Assembly (NCBI RefSeq): GCF_007990205.1 | Contig: NZ_BJWE01000012.1 | Span: 1 to 42,981 of the forward strand | Length of the DNA: 42,981 nt | Direction: 5' to 3' | Origin: Pediococcus parvulus | Lineage (GTDB): Bacteria; Bacillota; Bacilli; Lactobacillales; Lactobacillaceae | In this document: piece by piece, positions 1 through 8,536 of the stretch | Layout of the letters: each line of letters begins with the position of its first letter | Numbering within the stretch: the first letter of the stretch is position 1 | Notes under the pieces: model-generated | Database searches by the model: none | Seen by the model: only the letters and a program-made list of their open reading frames with translations | What the model was told of the DNA's origin: nothing | Position numbers and translations under genes: made by a program

Positions 1-4
1 AAGA

Positions 5-63
5 AAGTTCTAGATGTAAACATCTGCCGGTCTGCATGAATGTTTACATCTGGGACTTTTTTT
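5..63 (+). terminator. Rho-independent terminator of a gene left of the window
   Basis: The arms AGATGTAAACAT (12-23) and ATGTTTACATCT (40-51) are perfect reverse complements, and outer AAAGT/ACTTT pairing extends the stem. A T-run follows at 57-63. The gene it ends lies outside the window. Confidence 0.75.
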
Positions 64-88
64 ACGGGATGGATAAATTTTTCTCAAA

Positions 89-120
89 TGGTAGCGCTAC
101 AGGCTAATATTGATTATAAT
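89..120 (+). promoter_or_regulatory. Promoter of the universal stress gene with a cre-like palindrome
   Basis: A consensus TATAAT lies at 115-120, 33 bases before the start codon. Just upstream is the perfect palindrome GTAGCGCTAC (91-100), whose central CG and flanks resemble a degenerate CcpA cre box, with two mismatches at its right end. No good -35 box is visible. The -10 is fairly secure; the operator identity is a guess. Confidence 0.4.
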
Positions 121-153
121 CAACTTAGAAGACTGAAGTGAGAGGTAAACCCA

Positions 154-618
154 ATGCAATACAATAGAATTCTGGTTCCGGTGGATGGCTCAAAAAATGC
201 TGAACTTGCTGTGACTAAAGCTGTGTTTACTGCCAAACGAAATTCGGCACATTTAGATATTATTTCTATCATCCAAACAAGCCGTTTCTTAGATGTTTAT
301 GGGCACATGGGATCAAATACAGATTATTTAGATATCACCTACCGAAGAACCAAAGAATATGTTGAAATGTTACAACAAACTATCCATGAAAAATACAATT
401 TTGATGATGTGTCAGTTTCAATTGAATCTGGCAATGCAGCTAAGATCATTGCTGAGGTGGCTCCTAAAAAGTTTGGCGACGATTTGATCATGATGGGTGC
501 AACAGGAATGAGCGCTTTACAACGGACAATGATTGGCTCTGTAGCGGATTATGTCGTGCGTGTGGCCAAGTGTGATGTTTTGTTGGTCAGAACTGATCTA
601 ACGAATAAATTACAGTAA
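154..618 (+). CDS. Universal stress protein (UspA family)
   Basis: The product is a 154-residue single-domain Usp. It starts with the usual hydrophobic first strand (YNRILVPVDGS, with the conserved Asp near residue 11). Near the C-terminus it carries the ATP-binding signature G-x2-G-x9-G-S, seen as GATGMSALQRTMIGS, so it is probably the nucleotide-binding, dimeric cytoplasmic type. The ATG follows GAGGT at a normal distance. The gene stands alone: it has its own promoter and is closed by a strong terminator 17 bases after the stop. Usp proteins are induced by starvation, acid or oxidative stress in many bacteria, but the exact role cannot be read from sequence. Confidence 0.93.
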   Translation: MQYNRILVPVDGSKNAELAVTKAVFTAKRNSAHLDIISIIQTSRFLDVYGHMGSNTDYLDITYRRTKEYVEMLQQTIHEKYNFDDVSVSIESGNAAKIIAEVAPKKFGDDLIMMGATGMSALQRTMIGSVADYVVRVAKCDVLLVRTDLTNKLQ

Positions 619-634
619 AAACTTGTATTAAACT

Positions 635-698
635 AAAAAGGTGTATCCAATAAACGAGGTTAGCTAAGGTTAATTCGTTTATTGGATACACCTTTTTT
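635..698 (+). terminator. Strong intrinsic terminator after the usp gene
   Basis: A perfect stem of about 23 bp is formed by 635-657 and 675-697 (core GGTGTATCCAATAAACGA), followed by TTTTTT. A-rich left and T-rich right arms would let it work in both directions. Confidence 0.88.
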
Positions 699-764
699 GA
701 ATGCAGATTGTGGTTCCGTTAAACCATCGCTGTTTAAAACTATACATAAAAGTTAGAATTATCC

Positions 765-802
765 AAAAAAGCCGTGAAAAAATGAATTTTTCACAGCTTT
801 TT
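765..802 (-). terminator. Terminator of the dipeptidase gene
   Basis: The arms AAAAAAGC-GTGAAAAA and TTTTTCAC-GCTTTTT enclose a 3-4 nt loop about 20 bases past the minus-strand stop codon. Runs of T on either strand make it bidirectional. Confidence 0.75.
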
Positions 803-823
803 AAATTTACAAGTCTTAAAAAC

Positions 824-2230
824 TTAATCGTTCAAAGTGAATTGTAATTTCATTTGTGGTTCGCCTAAAGCTAACATTTGACCGAGAAGTTTGTTGGCAT
901 AGGCCATTGCAACATCTGACATTTGGTTGTTAACGGACTCCAAGTATTTTGAAACGTCAGTCTGTTGGGTTGCAACCTTATCAGTTTCCATTTGAAGATG
1001 ACGACAATCAGCAACTGTGTTTTCTTCAAACAAGTTTTCCTGATCCTCATACAAACCGAAGTTGTTATCACCCATCAATGCCAAAACGTTTGTGAGCCAG
1101 TACATGGCAGTTGGGTCACATTCACCGGTTGTTTTACGGTAAGCATCAGGTGTGTCATTAACGTTTGCGTAGAATGGAACTGGTGCATTAAACGTATTAG
1201 GACCAAAGGCTAACCAATGAACACCAGCAATTTCTGCAGGAACGTCAGAACGAATTTGTAAGATGTGTAATTCCTGATTTCGGTTGATACCGATTGGCCG
1301 GAACTGTTTCTTTTCGTCTTCAGTACCCGTGCCGTAAGGATCATATGGTGTGTTTTGATAGTGTGAACTCAAAACAAACTTCATATCTTCCACACTGATC
1401 TTTTTAGAAGTTCGGCAGATGAAAGGTAAGTCCTGATCAATTGGGGATTGGTCAATTTCAGGGTTGAAATACTTTTGGCCGTACCAAGCACGCGGATTAT
1501 TGTAACGAGTATCCTTGATTGTGGCACTCCCAAAGATATGACGTAAGTTAACTTGGTCAGGATCTGGGTTTAAATGATTTTTCTCGATTAGTTCTGGTAA
1601 ATCACTTGCAAATAAAGTGTCTTCAGAATCGAAATCATATTGGTCAATGTTGAAACGGTTTGGCGCAATGACATAGGCATCGTCAGGGATGCGGATCGCT
1701 GCCCAGTGATGCCCAGCGATTGATTCGAAATACCAAACTTCATCTTTGTCGGAGAAAGCCATGGCATTCATTTCGTACGTGCCATATTTTTCAAGAAGGG
1801 CACCTAACCGTTTGACACCTTCACGCGCGGAGTGAATATAAGGAAGTGTAATGGTTGTGATATCCTCTTCGCCAATGCCATCGGCTACAAGGGGATCAAC
1901 ACCCAAAATTCGTGAGTTTGAAGTAATCGTTTCAGTTGCAGTCATTGCGACGTTGTCACTGTTAATACCAGCACCAGCCCAAATTCCGCGGCCATCTGTG
2001 GCATCAGGAGTCGAAGTATAACGCAATGGATTTTCAGGTAAATCAATTTCAACGGGGCTTAAAACTGATTTGTATTGTTTAGGTTGATCCTCAGGCTTAA
2101 TCACAACAAACTTTTGGGGATTAAGTGGACCGGCTCCGTCCTCGTTACGGGCGATCATTGTAGAACCGTCAATGGAAGCTTTTTTACCGACTAAAATTGT
2201 GGTACAGGAACCTTTAATACGTTTTGTCAT
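824..2230 (-). CDS. pepD: Dipeptidase, peptidase family C69 (PepD-type)
   Basis: The product has about 468 residues, the usual length for lactobacillar dipeptidase A, a cytoplasmic N-terminal-nucleophile hydrolase that splits dipeptides. The N-terminus contains the C69 signature: a Cys (in [10 protein letters not shown]) that becomes the nucleophile, followed by [12 protein letters not shown]. The C-terminal half shows the C69 pattern of conserved Trp, Asn and Gly blocks (for example [10 protein letters not shown]). Two ATG codons are available. The one at 2242 lies only two bases from the GTGAG ribosome site, so the start at 2230 (MTKRIKG) with 12-base spacing is preferred. The gene is monocistronic, with terminators downstream (765-802) and between it and the next gene. 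No export signal is seen. Confidence 0.93.
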   Translation of the reverse strand: MTKRIKGSCTTILVGKKASIDGSTMIARNEDGAGPLNPQKFVVIKPEDQPKQYKSVLSPVEIDLPENPLRYTSTPDATDGRGIWAGAGINSDNVAMTATETITSNSRILGVDPLVADGIGEEDITTITLPYIHSAREGVKRLGALLEKYGTYEMNAMAFSDKDEVWYFESIAGHHWAAIRIPDDAYVIAPNRFNIDQYDFDSEDTLFASDLPELIEKNHLNPDPDQVNLRHIFGSATIKDTRYNNPRAWYGQKYFNPEIDQSPIDQDLPFICRTSKKISVEDMKFVLSSHYQNTPYDPYGTGTEDEKKQFRPIGINRNQELHILQIRSDVPAEIAGVHWLAFGPNTFNAPVPFYANVNDTPDAYRKTTGECDPTAMYWLTNVLALMGDNNFGLYEDQENLFEENTVADCRHLQMETDKVATQQTDVSKYLESVNNQMSDVAMAYANKLLGQMLALGEPQMKLQFTLND

Positions 2231-2321
2231 AAAAAATATCATCTCACTTTAATTATTTACTTAATTGTAGATTAATTGGCCCAAAAATGCGAACCGAGAT
2301 TTCAATGGATTTTTAGATTAA

Positions 2322-2366
2322 CTAAAAGCACTTAAACGCCGACCAACAAAGTCAAGTTTAAGTGCT
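2322..2366 (-). terminator. Terminator of the HAD phosphatase gene
   Basis: The arms AGCACTTAAAC (2326-2336) and GTTTAAGTGCT (2356-2366) pair perfectly. On the minus strand the stem is followed by a short U-rich tract (TTTTAGTT), and it sits just after the stop codon of the HAD gene. Confidence 0.7.
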
Positions 2367-2373
2367 GATTTGA

Positions 2374-3174
2374 TTACTTAGCTAAAATATGTTGTTCAAT
2401 CCCAATTGCGACACCATCTTCGCGATTGCTGGTCGAAACAAATTTGGCGTACTGTTTAACTTCCTGACTGGCATTTGCCACCGCAATGGGTAAACCGACG
2501 TGTTTAAACATGGGAATATCGTTTTCTCCGTCGCCAAAGGCTGCCAATTGGTCAATTTTCAAGTGTTCTTCTTTTTGAATTTGAGCAATTGCATTGGCCT
2601 TAGTCGCACTGGTTGGGGTGATTTCGATATAAGCATCCCCTGAAGTCATCACATTTAAATCTGGTAAGTTTAATTGTTTTAAGTACTTTTGTAAACGATC
2701 AAATAAGGGCGGCTGAAAACTCATAACCATAAATTTATAGATTGTTTGAGTTAGATTGACAGAGGTTTTCTGAATAACCGGCTTTTCATGAGTGATCGCA
2801 GTTTCGGCGTCAGTTTCTTGGCAATGTTTATCTGTGAACCAAGTGTGATCAGAATACCAGTTTAAGGATACTTCGGGAAAGTTTTGATGAATAATTGTCA
2901 TTATTCTTTTAACTGTTTGAGGATTAATAGCTTGTGAATAGATTTGTTGGTAGCCTTTAAGCTGAGGCTTGTAAATTAAGCCCCCGTTGAATGCAACTTG
3001 AGTGGTATTCAAGTCAAGGTCGTGAATGGCAAACTGCATTTCAAATGGTGCTCGTGCCGAAACCAAGGAGACTGGAATAGGACTATTTTTAATAACCGAA
3101 ATATTTTTAGCACTGATTGATCCGTCAGGGCTGAGTAAAGTATTATCCATGTCTAAAAAAATGTGTTGAATCAT
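2374..3174 (-). CDS. HAD-superfamily hydrolase, Cof-type (IIB) sugar-phosphatase-like
   Basis: The 266-residue protein has all the HAD landmarks. Motif I is DMDNTLL (nucleophile Asp8 and acid Asp10), motif II Ser lies in VSLVSARAP, the Lys in SATKANAI is motif III, and GDGENDIPMF is motif IV. The central segment (residues about 85-190) is the alpha/beta cap of the Cof subfamily, whose members dephosphorylate sugar phosphates, FMN or pyridoxal phosphate; the substrate cannot be assigned. It is cytoplasmic and single-gene, with its own terminator. The next gene, a PTS permease on the same strand, is separated by another terminator, so the two are probably not co-transcribed. Confidence 0.93.
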   Translation of the reverse strand: MIQHIFLDMDNTLLSPDGSISAKNISVIKNSPIPVSLVSARAPFEMQFAIHDLDLNTTQVAFNGGLIYKPQLKGYQQIYSQAINPQTVKRIMTIIHQNFPEVSLNWYSDHTWFTDKHCQETDAETAITHEKPVIQKTSVNLTQTIYKFMVMSFQPPLFDRLQKYLKQLNLPDLNVMTSGDAYIEITPTSATKANAIAQIQKEEHLKIDQLAAFGDGENDIPMFKHVGLPIAVANASQEVKQYAKFVSTSNREDGVAIGIEQHILAK

Positions 3175-3284
3175 ACAAAATCACGCTTTCATCGTTTTTT
3201 GTTTAATTAAAGGTGACGCTTACATTCAGTGTAGCATTAAAGCAATCTTATTTGTGAAAAACAATTTGAGAAGTTTTGCGCTGA

Positions 3285-3337
3285 AAAAAAACAACCTCAA
3301 ATTGATAGCTGAACTCAATTCGGAATTGTTTTTTTAA
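3285..3337 (-). terminator. Terminator of the PTS permease gene (likely bidirectional)
   Basis: An A-run with ACAA and AATTGA on the left pairs with TCAATT and TTGTTTTTTT on the right, with a small internal loop. The stem begins about 40 bases past the minus-strand stop codon at 3380. Confidence 0.65.
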
Positions 3338-3379
3338 AAGCTAAATTTTTGAACTACTTACAGACAAAGTTGACTTAAT

Positions 3380-4732
3380 TTATTTTTCAGCATCAGCTAT
3401 GGCTTGCTCTTTCTTAAGCAAAGTACGGTCATAATGACGAATGAATGGGTACCAAACAAGAAAGGCAACGAAGGCACAGAAGATTGATAGAACGGCGCCT
3501 TGCCAACTGGCAGTGGCCAAGAAACCACTCAAGCCTACCGGGGTTGGCCAAGGTTGCTGAACAATAATTTTCTTGACTATTCCAGAAGTTACTGTGAAAT
3601 AGCCAACGATGCCGGATACTAATGGTGCACAGATAAATGGCACTGCTAACTGGACGTTGTAGACAATTGGAAGTCCAAATAAAATCGGTTCGTTAATGTT
3701 GAAAATAGCTGGGACCAGTTCAACCTTACCAATACTGCTAAGCTGAGCGGATTTAGCTCTAAAACTTAACCAAATTGCCATACCTAAAGTAGCACCAGAA
3801 CCACCAATGATAACGAAGGCATTCATGGGATCACCGGCGAAAAAGTGGTTAGCACCGTGAACATTAGCGGCCATATTAGCCAAAACGATTGGTGTATAGA
3901 AAGAACTCATAATGGTAGCACCATGGATCCCGAACCACCAGAGAAGGTGGATCAAGAAGATGATGACTAGGAATCCCCACCATGTATCAGCGATGTTACT
4001 GATAAATGAAAATGGAATGTAAAGGACTTTAAAGATATCGGTTCCGGCCATAATCAAAGCCAAGTTGATTGCACCAACAACAAAAGCTACACAGAAGCCT
4101 GGAATTAAAGCACTAAATGAATTTGCAACTCCGGCAGGTACTGAATCTGGCATTTTAATTTGCCAGTTGTGTTTGATGGTTAAACGATAGATTTGAACTG
4201 TTAACCAGCCAACAACTAACCCAGTAAAAATACCAACTGAAGCAATTCGAGTGATACCGCTTGTAGAAACGGCATAACCACCGCCGATAACGTTCAATTT
4301 ATTTAAAGATTGAACGAACTGAATGCTACCGTTTTTCCAAACTAATTGAGGAACAGTGATGAACATTGCCATTAAGAACAACATTAAGCCATTTAATGGA
4401 TCAAGGTTAAGGCTTTCTTCATCACGATAAATTTTGGTGTATGTGTAGGTAAAGGTCCCAGAAAAAACCAATGCCAAAATACCCATAGTTGAATTATAAA
4501 TTACTTGGAACATATTGGAGAATCTTCCGATTGTACCAGCATACCAAGCCGCAAATCCAGGAATAGGAAAAGCCTGTGGTAAAACAGTTAAAATTAAGAA
4601 AATAGCACCAACAATAGAAAAAGTGATAACACTATAGCCGGCAGCCATGATTGCTCGTACGAAACGTGAGCCGGAGAATATACCGATAGCATTACTAAAT
4701 TTGTCTTTGAATGATTCTGATTGGTCAGCCAT
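3380..4732 (-). CDS. PTS sugar transporter subunit IIC, lactose/cellobiose family
   Basis: The 450-residue polytopic membrane protein has about ten hydrophobic segments and the EIIC lactose/cellobiose layout. A cytoplasmic N-terminus (MADQSESFKDKFSNAIG) is followed by a first membrane helix near residue 30, and the family-typical NINEPILFGLP motif lies near residue 348. EIIC forms the channel that takes up a beta-glucoside or related disaccharide, which EIIB then phosphorylates. No EIIA or EIIB gene is nearby, so it must share those subunits from elsewhere or be an orphan. The ATG is preceded by AGGAGG in good register. The long AT-rich upstream region has a possible far-upstream promoter and a cre box, which suggests catabolite control. 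The sugar is not identifiable. Confidence 0.92.
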   Translation of the reverse strand: MADQSESFKDKFSNAIGIFSGSRFVRAIMAAGYSVITFSIVGAIFLILTVLPQAFPIPGFAAWYAGTIGRFSNMFQVIYNSTMGILALVFSGTFTYTYTKIYRDEESLNLDPLNGLMLFLMAMFITVPQLVWKNGSIQFVQSLNKLNVIGGGYAVSTSGITRIASVGIFTGLVVGWLTVQIYRLTIKHNWQIKMPDSVPAGVANSFSALIPGFCVAFVVGAINLALIMAGTDIFKVLYIPFSFISNIADTWWGFLVIIFLIHLLWWFGIHGATIMSSFYTPIVLANMAANVHGANHFFAGDPMNAFVIIGGSGATLGMAIWLSFRAKSAQLSSIGKVELVPAIFNINEPILFGLPIVYNVQLAVPFICAPLVSGIVGYFTVTSGIVKKIIVQQPWPTPVGLSGFLATASWQGAVLSIFCAFVAFLVWYPFIRHYDRTLLKKEQAIADAEK

Positions 4733-5432
4733 ATTTTTTCCTCCTATATATAAATGAAAAGGTTGATAAACAAAAATATGAAAGTAAACCAGACCAATGG
4801 TTAAGTAGTTTTTGTTTATGCCGTTTTTCTGAATTGTTATGTGATAATTTAAGATACCGTAACTAAACCAAAATCAAAATTGGTCTATGATAGAAACTCT
4901 TTAAGTACTCATAAAGTCACGTAAAAATGTAAGTATAATAGCTGAAATGTTTGCAACTTTTTCAAGTCTGAAAAAAGTTTTTTCAATTTTTTGATTTTTC
5001 TAAATGGCAAATTACTCAGTTTTATAATGTTTTTCAATTATGTTTTCATCTATTTCATCTCCTTGAAATCAATTGCTAAAGACTAGCTTATGTTGGTTAG
5101 TTTAAAATATTTGTATTCTTTTTGCAAGCGTTTTCTAAAGTAAATTTAATTAAAAAAAGTTATTGGTATAGGTAATACCCCAAATCTAGGGGGTTTTCAC
5201 TTCTGTGTGGTTACTGAAATTAAATTAAAATTCCTCAAAAAAGTAACAATCGAACGTTAAAGTGTGGTTGCTTTTAACTATTCATTTATTTATTTTATGA
5301 AACGCTAGGAAAATTATTAATTTTGAAGTGCTCAATTTTGAATAGACCGATGTAAATAAAATAATGCTTTCATCCGTTATGAATTTGAAATTTGGTTGTG
5401 CAAATATTTCGCATTAGCTAATTTGCGCTCGT
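4733..5432. promoter_or_regulatory. Long AT-rich divergent intergenic region (PTS permease / aldehyde dehydrogenase)
   Basis: This stretch has no credible gene. On the minus strand a TATTAT -10 (plus coordinates 4935-4940) would start the PTS transcript near 4928, giving a leader of nearly 200 nt. AGACCAAT (4791-4798) and ATTGGTCT (4879-4886) are perfect inverse copies within that leader and could pair in RNA or be two operator half-sites. The sequence at 5122-5137 (TTGCAAGCGTTTTCTA) matches the cre consensus at 15 of 16 positions. A short ACCCC/GGGGGT hairpin before TTTT lies at about 5178-5200. Confidence 0.5.
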
Positions 5433-5459
5433 TATAATGAGGGTTGTAAACGCTGTTAA
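5433..5459 (+). promoter_or_regulatory. Promoter -10 and cre box of the aldehyde dehydrogenase operon
   Basis: A TATAAT lies at 5433-5438. The box TTGTAAACGCTGTTAA (5444-5459) matches the CcpA cre consensus at 14 of 16 positions and covers the predicted transcription start. A cre in that position normally means catabolite repression by roadblock. No clear -35 is seen. Confidence 0.55.
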
Positions 5460-5485
5460 CTCAAACAAGGTAAGGAGAATATTCT

Positions 5486-6856
5486 ATGACCTATAAATCA
5501 GTAAATCCCTACACGAACGAAACGTTTAACGAGTATCAAAATGCATCTTCTAAAGAGATCGAATCTGCCTTGCAGATGGCTGCTGATCTTGCTCACACGT
5601 GGGAGAGTGAATCGCGTTCCAAACGAGCAGAGATTCTTCACACCGTTGCCAATCAATTGCGAGCACAAAAATCCAGTATGGCGGAAATTATGACTCAAGA
5701 AATGGGTAAATTGATTGGTGAATCAGAAGAAGAAGTAAGTTTGTGTGCGTCAATTGCCGATTATTTTGCGGACCATGCGGATGAATTTTTAGAACCAACT
5801 GAGATTGAAACCACTGGCGCGAGCGCAAATGTTTTGAAACAAGCTTTGGGACCAATTTTGGCATGTGAGCCATGGAACTTTCCGTTATATCAAGTCATGC
5901 GAATTTTTGCACCAAACTTTATGGTGGGAAACCCAGTGATCTTAAAACATGCATCCATTGTCCCGGGATCGGCTCGAAAAATTGCCCAGATTGTGGAAGA
6001 AGTTGGTGCACCTGAAGGCAGTCTGATGAATCTATTCTTAGATTACGACCAAATTGGCGAAATAATTGCCGATCCACGGATTACAGGGGTTGCTTTAACC
6101 GGTTCTGAACGCGGAGGTAAGGAAGTTGCCAAAGCGGCGGGCGAGAATCTGAAAAAATCAACGTTGGAGTTGGGTGGTAATGATGCCTTCATCGTTTTAG
6201 AAGACGTGGATAAAGACGTATTATATGAAGTTGCACCGGCAGCGCGTTTAGCCAATACTGGTCAAACTTGTACGGCTTCAAAACGGTTTATTGTCCTCGA
6301 TTCGCTGTATAATGATTTCATCAAGCAGCTAACGAAAGCTTTTTCACAAGTTAAAATGGGCGATCCCATGAACCGGGATACAACTTTGGCGCCAATGTCT
6401 TCAGAAAAGGCAAAGACCAAACTACAAAAACAAGTGGATGAAGCCGTTGCGGCGGGGGCAACCGTTGTTTATGGTAATCAGTCGGTTGATTTAGATGGGC
6501 AATTTTTCATGCCAACGATTTTAACTGATATTACGTCTGAAAACCCAATTTTTGATCAAGAATTGTTTGGGCCGGTTGCCACCGTTTATCGGGTTCATTC
6601 TGAGAAAGAAGCCATCGAATTAGCGAACAACTCACAATATGGACTGGGAAGCGTGGTCATGTCGAGTGACTTAAAACATGCAGAAAAAGTGGCAAGTCAA
6701 ATCAAAGCGGGAATGACGTTCGTAAACCATGGCTGGACCAGTTTACCGGAATTGCCCTTTGGTGGCGTTCGGAACTCTGGTTATGGACGTGAATTGAGCA
6801 AACAAGGGATGCTGACATTTGTGAATGAGCATTTAATTTATACGGTTGAAAAATAA
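5486..6856 (+). CDS. gabD: NAD(P)-dependent aldehyde dehydrogenase, succinate-semialdehyde dehydrogenase type
   Basis: The 456-residue protein has the complete aldehyde dehydrogenase set: PWNFPLYQ, the nucleotide-binding LTGSERGGKEVA, the general base Glu in LELGGND, and the catalytic Cys in NTGQTCTASKR. LFGPVATVYR and the C-terminal PFGGVRNSGYGREL follow. The length and the short N-terminus match the lactic-acid-bacterial branch annotated as succinate-semialdehyde dehydrogenase, which oxidises an aldehyde to the acid in the cytoplasm. No GABA genes are adjacent, so the substrate is an inference from family only. The start follows AAGGAG. A promoter with a cre box lies upstream, and a small SnoaL-like gene follows after 20 bases, probably in the same transcript. 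Confidence 0.92.
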   Translation: MTYKSVNPYTNETFNEYQNASSKEIESALQMAADLAHTWESESRSKRAEILHTVANQLRAQKSSMAEIMTQEMGKLIGESEEEVSLCASIADYFADHADEFLEPTEIETTGASANVLKQALGPILACEPWNFPLYQVMRIFAPNFMVGNPVILKHASIVPGSARKIAQIVEEVGAPEGSLMNLFLDYDQIGEIIADPRITGVALTGSERGGKEVAKAAGENLKKSTLELGGNDAFIVLEDVDKDVLYEVAPAARLANTGQTCTASKRFIVLDSLYNDFIKQLTKAFSQVKMGDPMNRDTTLAPMSSEKAKTKLQKQVDEAVAAGATVVYGNQSVDLDGQFFMPTILTDITSENPIFDQELFGPVATVYRVHSEKEAIELANNSQYGLGSVVMSSDLKHAEKVASQIKAGMTFVNHGWTSLPELPFGGVRNSGYGRELSKQGMLTFVNEHLIYTVEK

Positions 6857-6876
6857 CGAAAAGAGATATCGGCTAA

Positions 6877-7248
6877 ATGACACGAGAAGTAATTATTGCT
6901 GAATATTTTCAGATGTGGATCACAAAGGACTTTTCCAAGCTGACAGAGTATTTTGCTCCGGAAATTTGTTATACGGAATGCTATGGGCCTCAGTATGTGG
7001 GGCTTGATGAAGTTCAACAATGGATTAAAAATGAGTCAGCTAAGCAAACCGTTTTGGAATGGCAGATTGATGAAATTAAATCTGTCGATAACCAGTCTTT
7101 TGTAAAGTGGTTTTTTAAGGCTCACGAACAAACGACTTACGAATTTGATGGAGTTTCTGTGATTCAGTGGAATGCAGAGGGAAAAATTTCCAAATTGGAT
7201 GAATACCAGTCTAAATCGAACCATATCCGTCCTTATCAAATCAAGTGA
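6877..7248 (+). CDS. SnoaL-like / NTF2-fold small protein
   Basis: The 123-residue protein has the NTF2-like pattern: an N-terminal helix with EYFQMWITKDFSKLTEYFAPE, then alternating strands, and the SnoaL-type GLDEVQQWIKNE helix. A C-terminal block (VSVIQWNAEGKISKLDEYQ) resembles the typical G-kI-x2-e strand of the family. Members are small cone-shaped enzymes or binding proteins with diverse ligands, and no catalytic set can be assigned. It begins 20 bases after the dehydrogenase stop with a weak ribosome site (AAGAGA), so it is probably translated from the same mRNA. Its function may be linked to aldehyde metabolism, but that is only context. Confidence 0.8.
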   Translation: MTREVIIAEYFQMWITKDFSKLTEYFAPEICYTECYGPQYVGLDEVQQWIKNESAKQTVLEWQIDEIKSVDNQSFVKWFFKAHEQTTYEFDGVSVIQWNAEGKISKLDEYQSKSNHIRPYQIK

Positions 7249-7263
7249 AATTGAGAATCCATG

Positions 7264-7317
7264 TTGACATGGTTATTAGGCTCTGTATACTCTTAGATAG
7301 AAATAAAATCGATTCTA
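7264..7317 (+). promoter_or_regulatory. Strong sigma-A promoter and LacI-type operator of rbsK
   Basis: TTGACA (7264-7269) and TATACT (7286-7291) are separated by 16 bases, giving a near-consensus promoter. The near-perfect dyad TAAAATCGATTCTA (7304-7317), with a central CG as in LacI/GalR-family operators, covers the region just after the transcription start. This suggests a ribose-repressor-like control. No rbsR lies in the window. Confidence 0.7.
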
Positions 7318-7340
7318 ATATAGAAAAAGAAGGAGTAACC

Positions 7341-8261
7341 ATGGCAAATAATGTGACGGTTGTTGGTAGTTTGAATATGGATATTCACATTCCGGTTGCA
7401 CACATCCCCTTGCAGGGAGAAACACTGAGTTTACTAAAACCTAGCAGTCAGGCGGCGGGCGGAAAAGGTGCCAATCAGGCTGTGGCTGCTCAGCGTTTAG
7501 GCGCTTCCGTGCATTTCATTGGTTCTGTTGGTGATGATGACGCTGGAAAACTTTTGCGAAATAAGTGTCAAAATGAAGGCATTGATATTAGCGGAATCCG
7601 AATTTTGAATGACGCTAATACTGGACAGGCGTTTATTATGCTGGAACCAGATGGCCATAACACAATTATGGTTGAGGGTGGCGCTAATAAGTTGGGTTCA
7701 GTGGAAGCTGTTAATGCAGATCGGGTGAATATTCAGCGTTCACAGATTACGATTGCCCAATTGGAGACAAATTTGGAGCCGGTCATCGCGGCGTTTAGAT
7801 TGGCCAAACAAGTGGATCGGTTAACTATTTTGAATCCAGCACCGGCTTTGCCTGAATTACCGGAAGAATTGATTCAGTTGACGGATGTGATCACGCCAAA
7901 TGAAACGGAAGCGGCGACATTGACTGGTCAAAAGGTGGAAACTGAAGCAGATTGTCAAAAGGCTGCGGCGAGGTTCCAAGAGATGGGAATTGCCAATGTG
8001 GTGATCACGCTGGGATCAAAGGGCGTTTTCTACAGTGTGAACGGTAGGAGTCGATTGGTGCCTGCGCATAAAGTTACGCCGGTGGATACAACGGCGGCGG
8101 GAGATACGTTTATTGGTGCGATTGCGGCAAAGGTGGTGCCAGATTTGAGTAATATGGATGAAACGATTGAGTTTGCAAATTTGGCGTCGTCATTGACGGT
8201 GCAAAAAGAGGGCGCGATGGATTCGATTCCTGAATTAAGAGAAGTGAATGAAGTAAAGTGA
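7341..8261 (+). CDS. rbsK: Ribokinase
   Basis: The 306-residue PfkB-family kinase phosphorylates ribose to ribose 5-phosphate in the cytoplasm. The PfkB N-terminal signature is seen as GGKGANQAVAAQRLGA (residues about 38-53). The C-terminal signature DTTAAGDTFIGA (residues about 247-258) holds the catalytic Asp and the anion hole. TPNETEA is the conserved substrate/Mg segment. An upstream extension in the same frame from 7245 has no ribosome site. The ATG at 7341 is preceded by AAGGAG at ideal spacing and follows a strong promoter, so it is the real start. No ribose transporter or ribose pyranase gene is adjacent, which is unusual for rbsK. A cruciform repeat element starts immediately after the stop codon. 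Confidence 0.95.
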   Translation: MANNVTVVGSLNMDIHIPVAHIPLQGETLSLLKPSSQAAGGKGANQAVAAQRLGASVHFIGSVGDDDAGKLLRNKCQNEGIDISGIRILNDANTGQAFIMLEPDGHNTIMVEGGANKLGSVEAVNADRVNIQRSQITIAQLETNLEPVIAAFRLAKQVDRLTILNPAPALPELPEELIQLTDVITPNETEAATLTGQKVETEADCQKAAARFQEMGIANVVITLGSKGVFYSVNGRSRLVPAHKVTPVDTTAAGDTFIGAIAAKVVPDLSNMDETIEFANLASSLTVQKEGAMDSIPELREVNEVK

Positions 8262-8265
8262 ACGA

Positions 8266-8378
8266 AGAAGAACGGGAGTCAGAAGTTTCTAAGCGTAATG
8301 GAGGCGGGATCGCAATCCCGCAGGAATTATGCTTAGAAACTTCTGACTGTTCTTCTGAGTTGTCCTGAAGCTCGGCGG
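8266..8378. repeat. Cruciform intergenic repeat, copy 1
   Basis: The outer stem pairs 8278-8294 (GTCAGAAGTTTCTAAGC) with 8331-8347 perfectly, and AGAAGAAC/GTTCTTCT extends it. An inner hairpin GCGGGAT-cgca-ATCCCGC lies at 8304-8321. A conserved tail, GAGTTGTCCT, then C..GGCGGAAAA, follows. The same architecture recurs at 8399 and 26577-26800 with different stem sequences. There is no T-run, so it is not a simple terminator. Confidence 0.8.
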
Positions 8379-8398
8379 AAAAGTGCAGTAGATGGATA

Positions 8399-8478
8399 TG
8401 GAGGCGGGATCGCAATCCCGCAGGAATCCTGCTTAATTATTTAAACCTGATTTGCGGAGTTGTCCTAGGACTTGGCGG
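8399..8478. repeat. Cruciform intergenic repeat, copy 2 (outer stem degraded)
   Basis: The inner block from ATGGAG through GCGGGAT-cgca-ATCCCGC to AGGAAT is identical to copy 1, and the tail GGAGTTGTCCTAG-ACTTGGCGG is very close. The outer stem is almost gone; only GCAG/CTGC can pair. It appears to be a decayed or rearranged tandem copy. Confidence 0.7.
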
Positions 8479-8536
8479 AAAAAGGATAAGATGACAACAT
8501 GAAGCACCATGAAATATCAAAAAAAGGGAAGTCTCA

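Noticed and set aside
965-1213. Plus-strand 82-codon ORF opposite the dipeptidase gene
   Set aside because: Shadow of a well-supported C69 peptidase gene; no ribosome site or family.
8110-8415. 101-codon minus-strand ORF across the rbsK end and the cruciform repeats
   Set aside because: It runs through ribokinase coding sequence and repeat DNA and has no recognisable domain.
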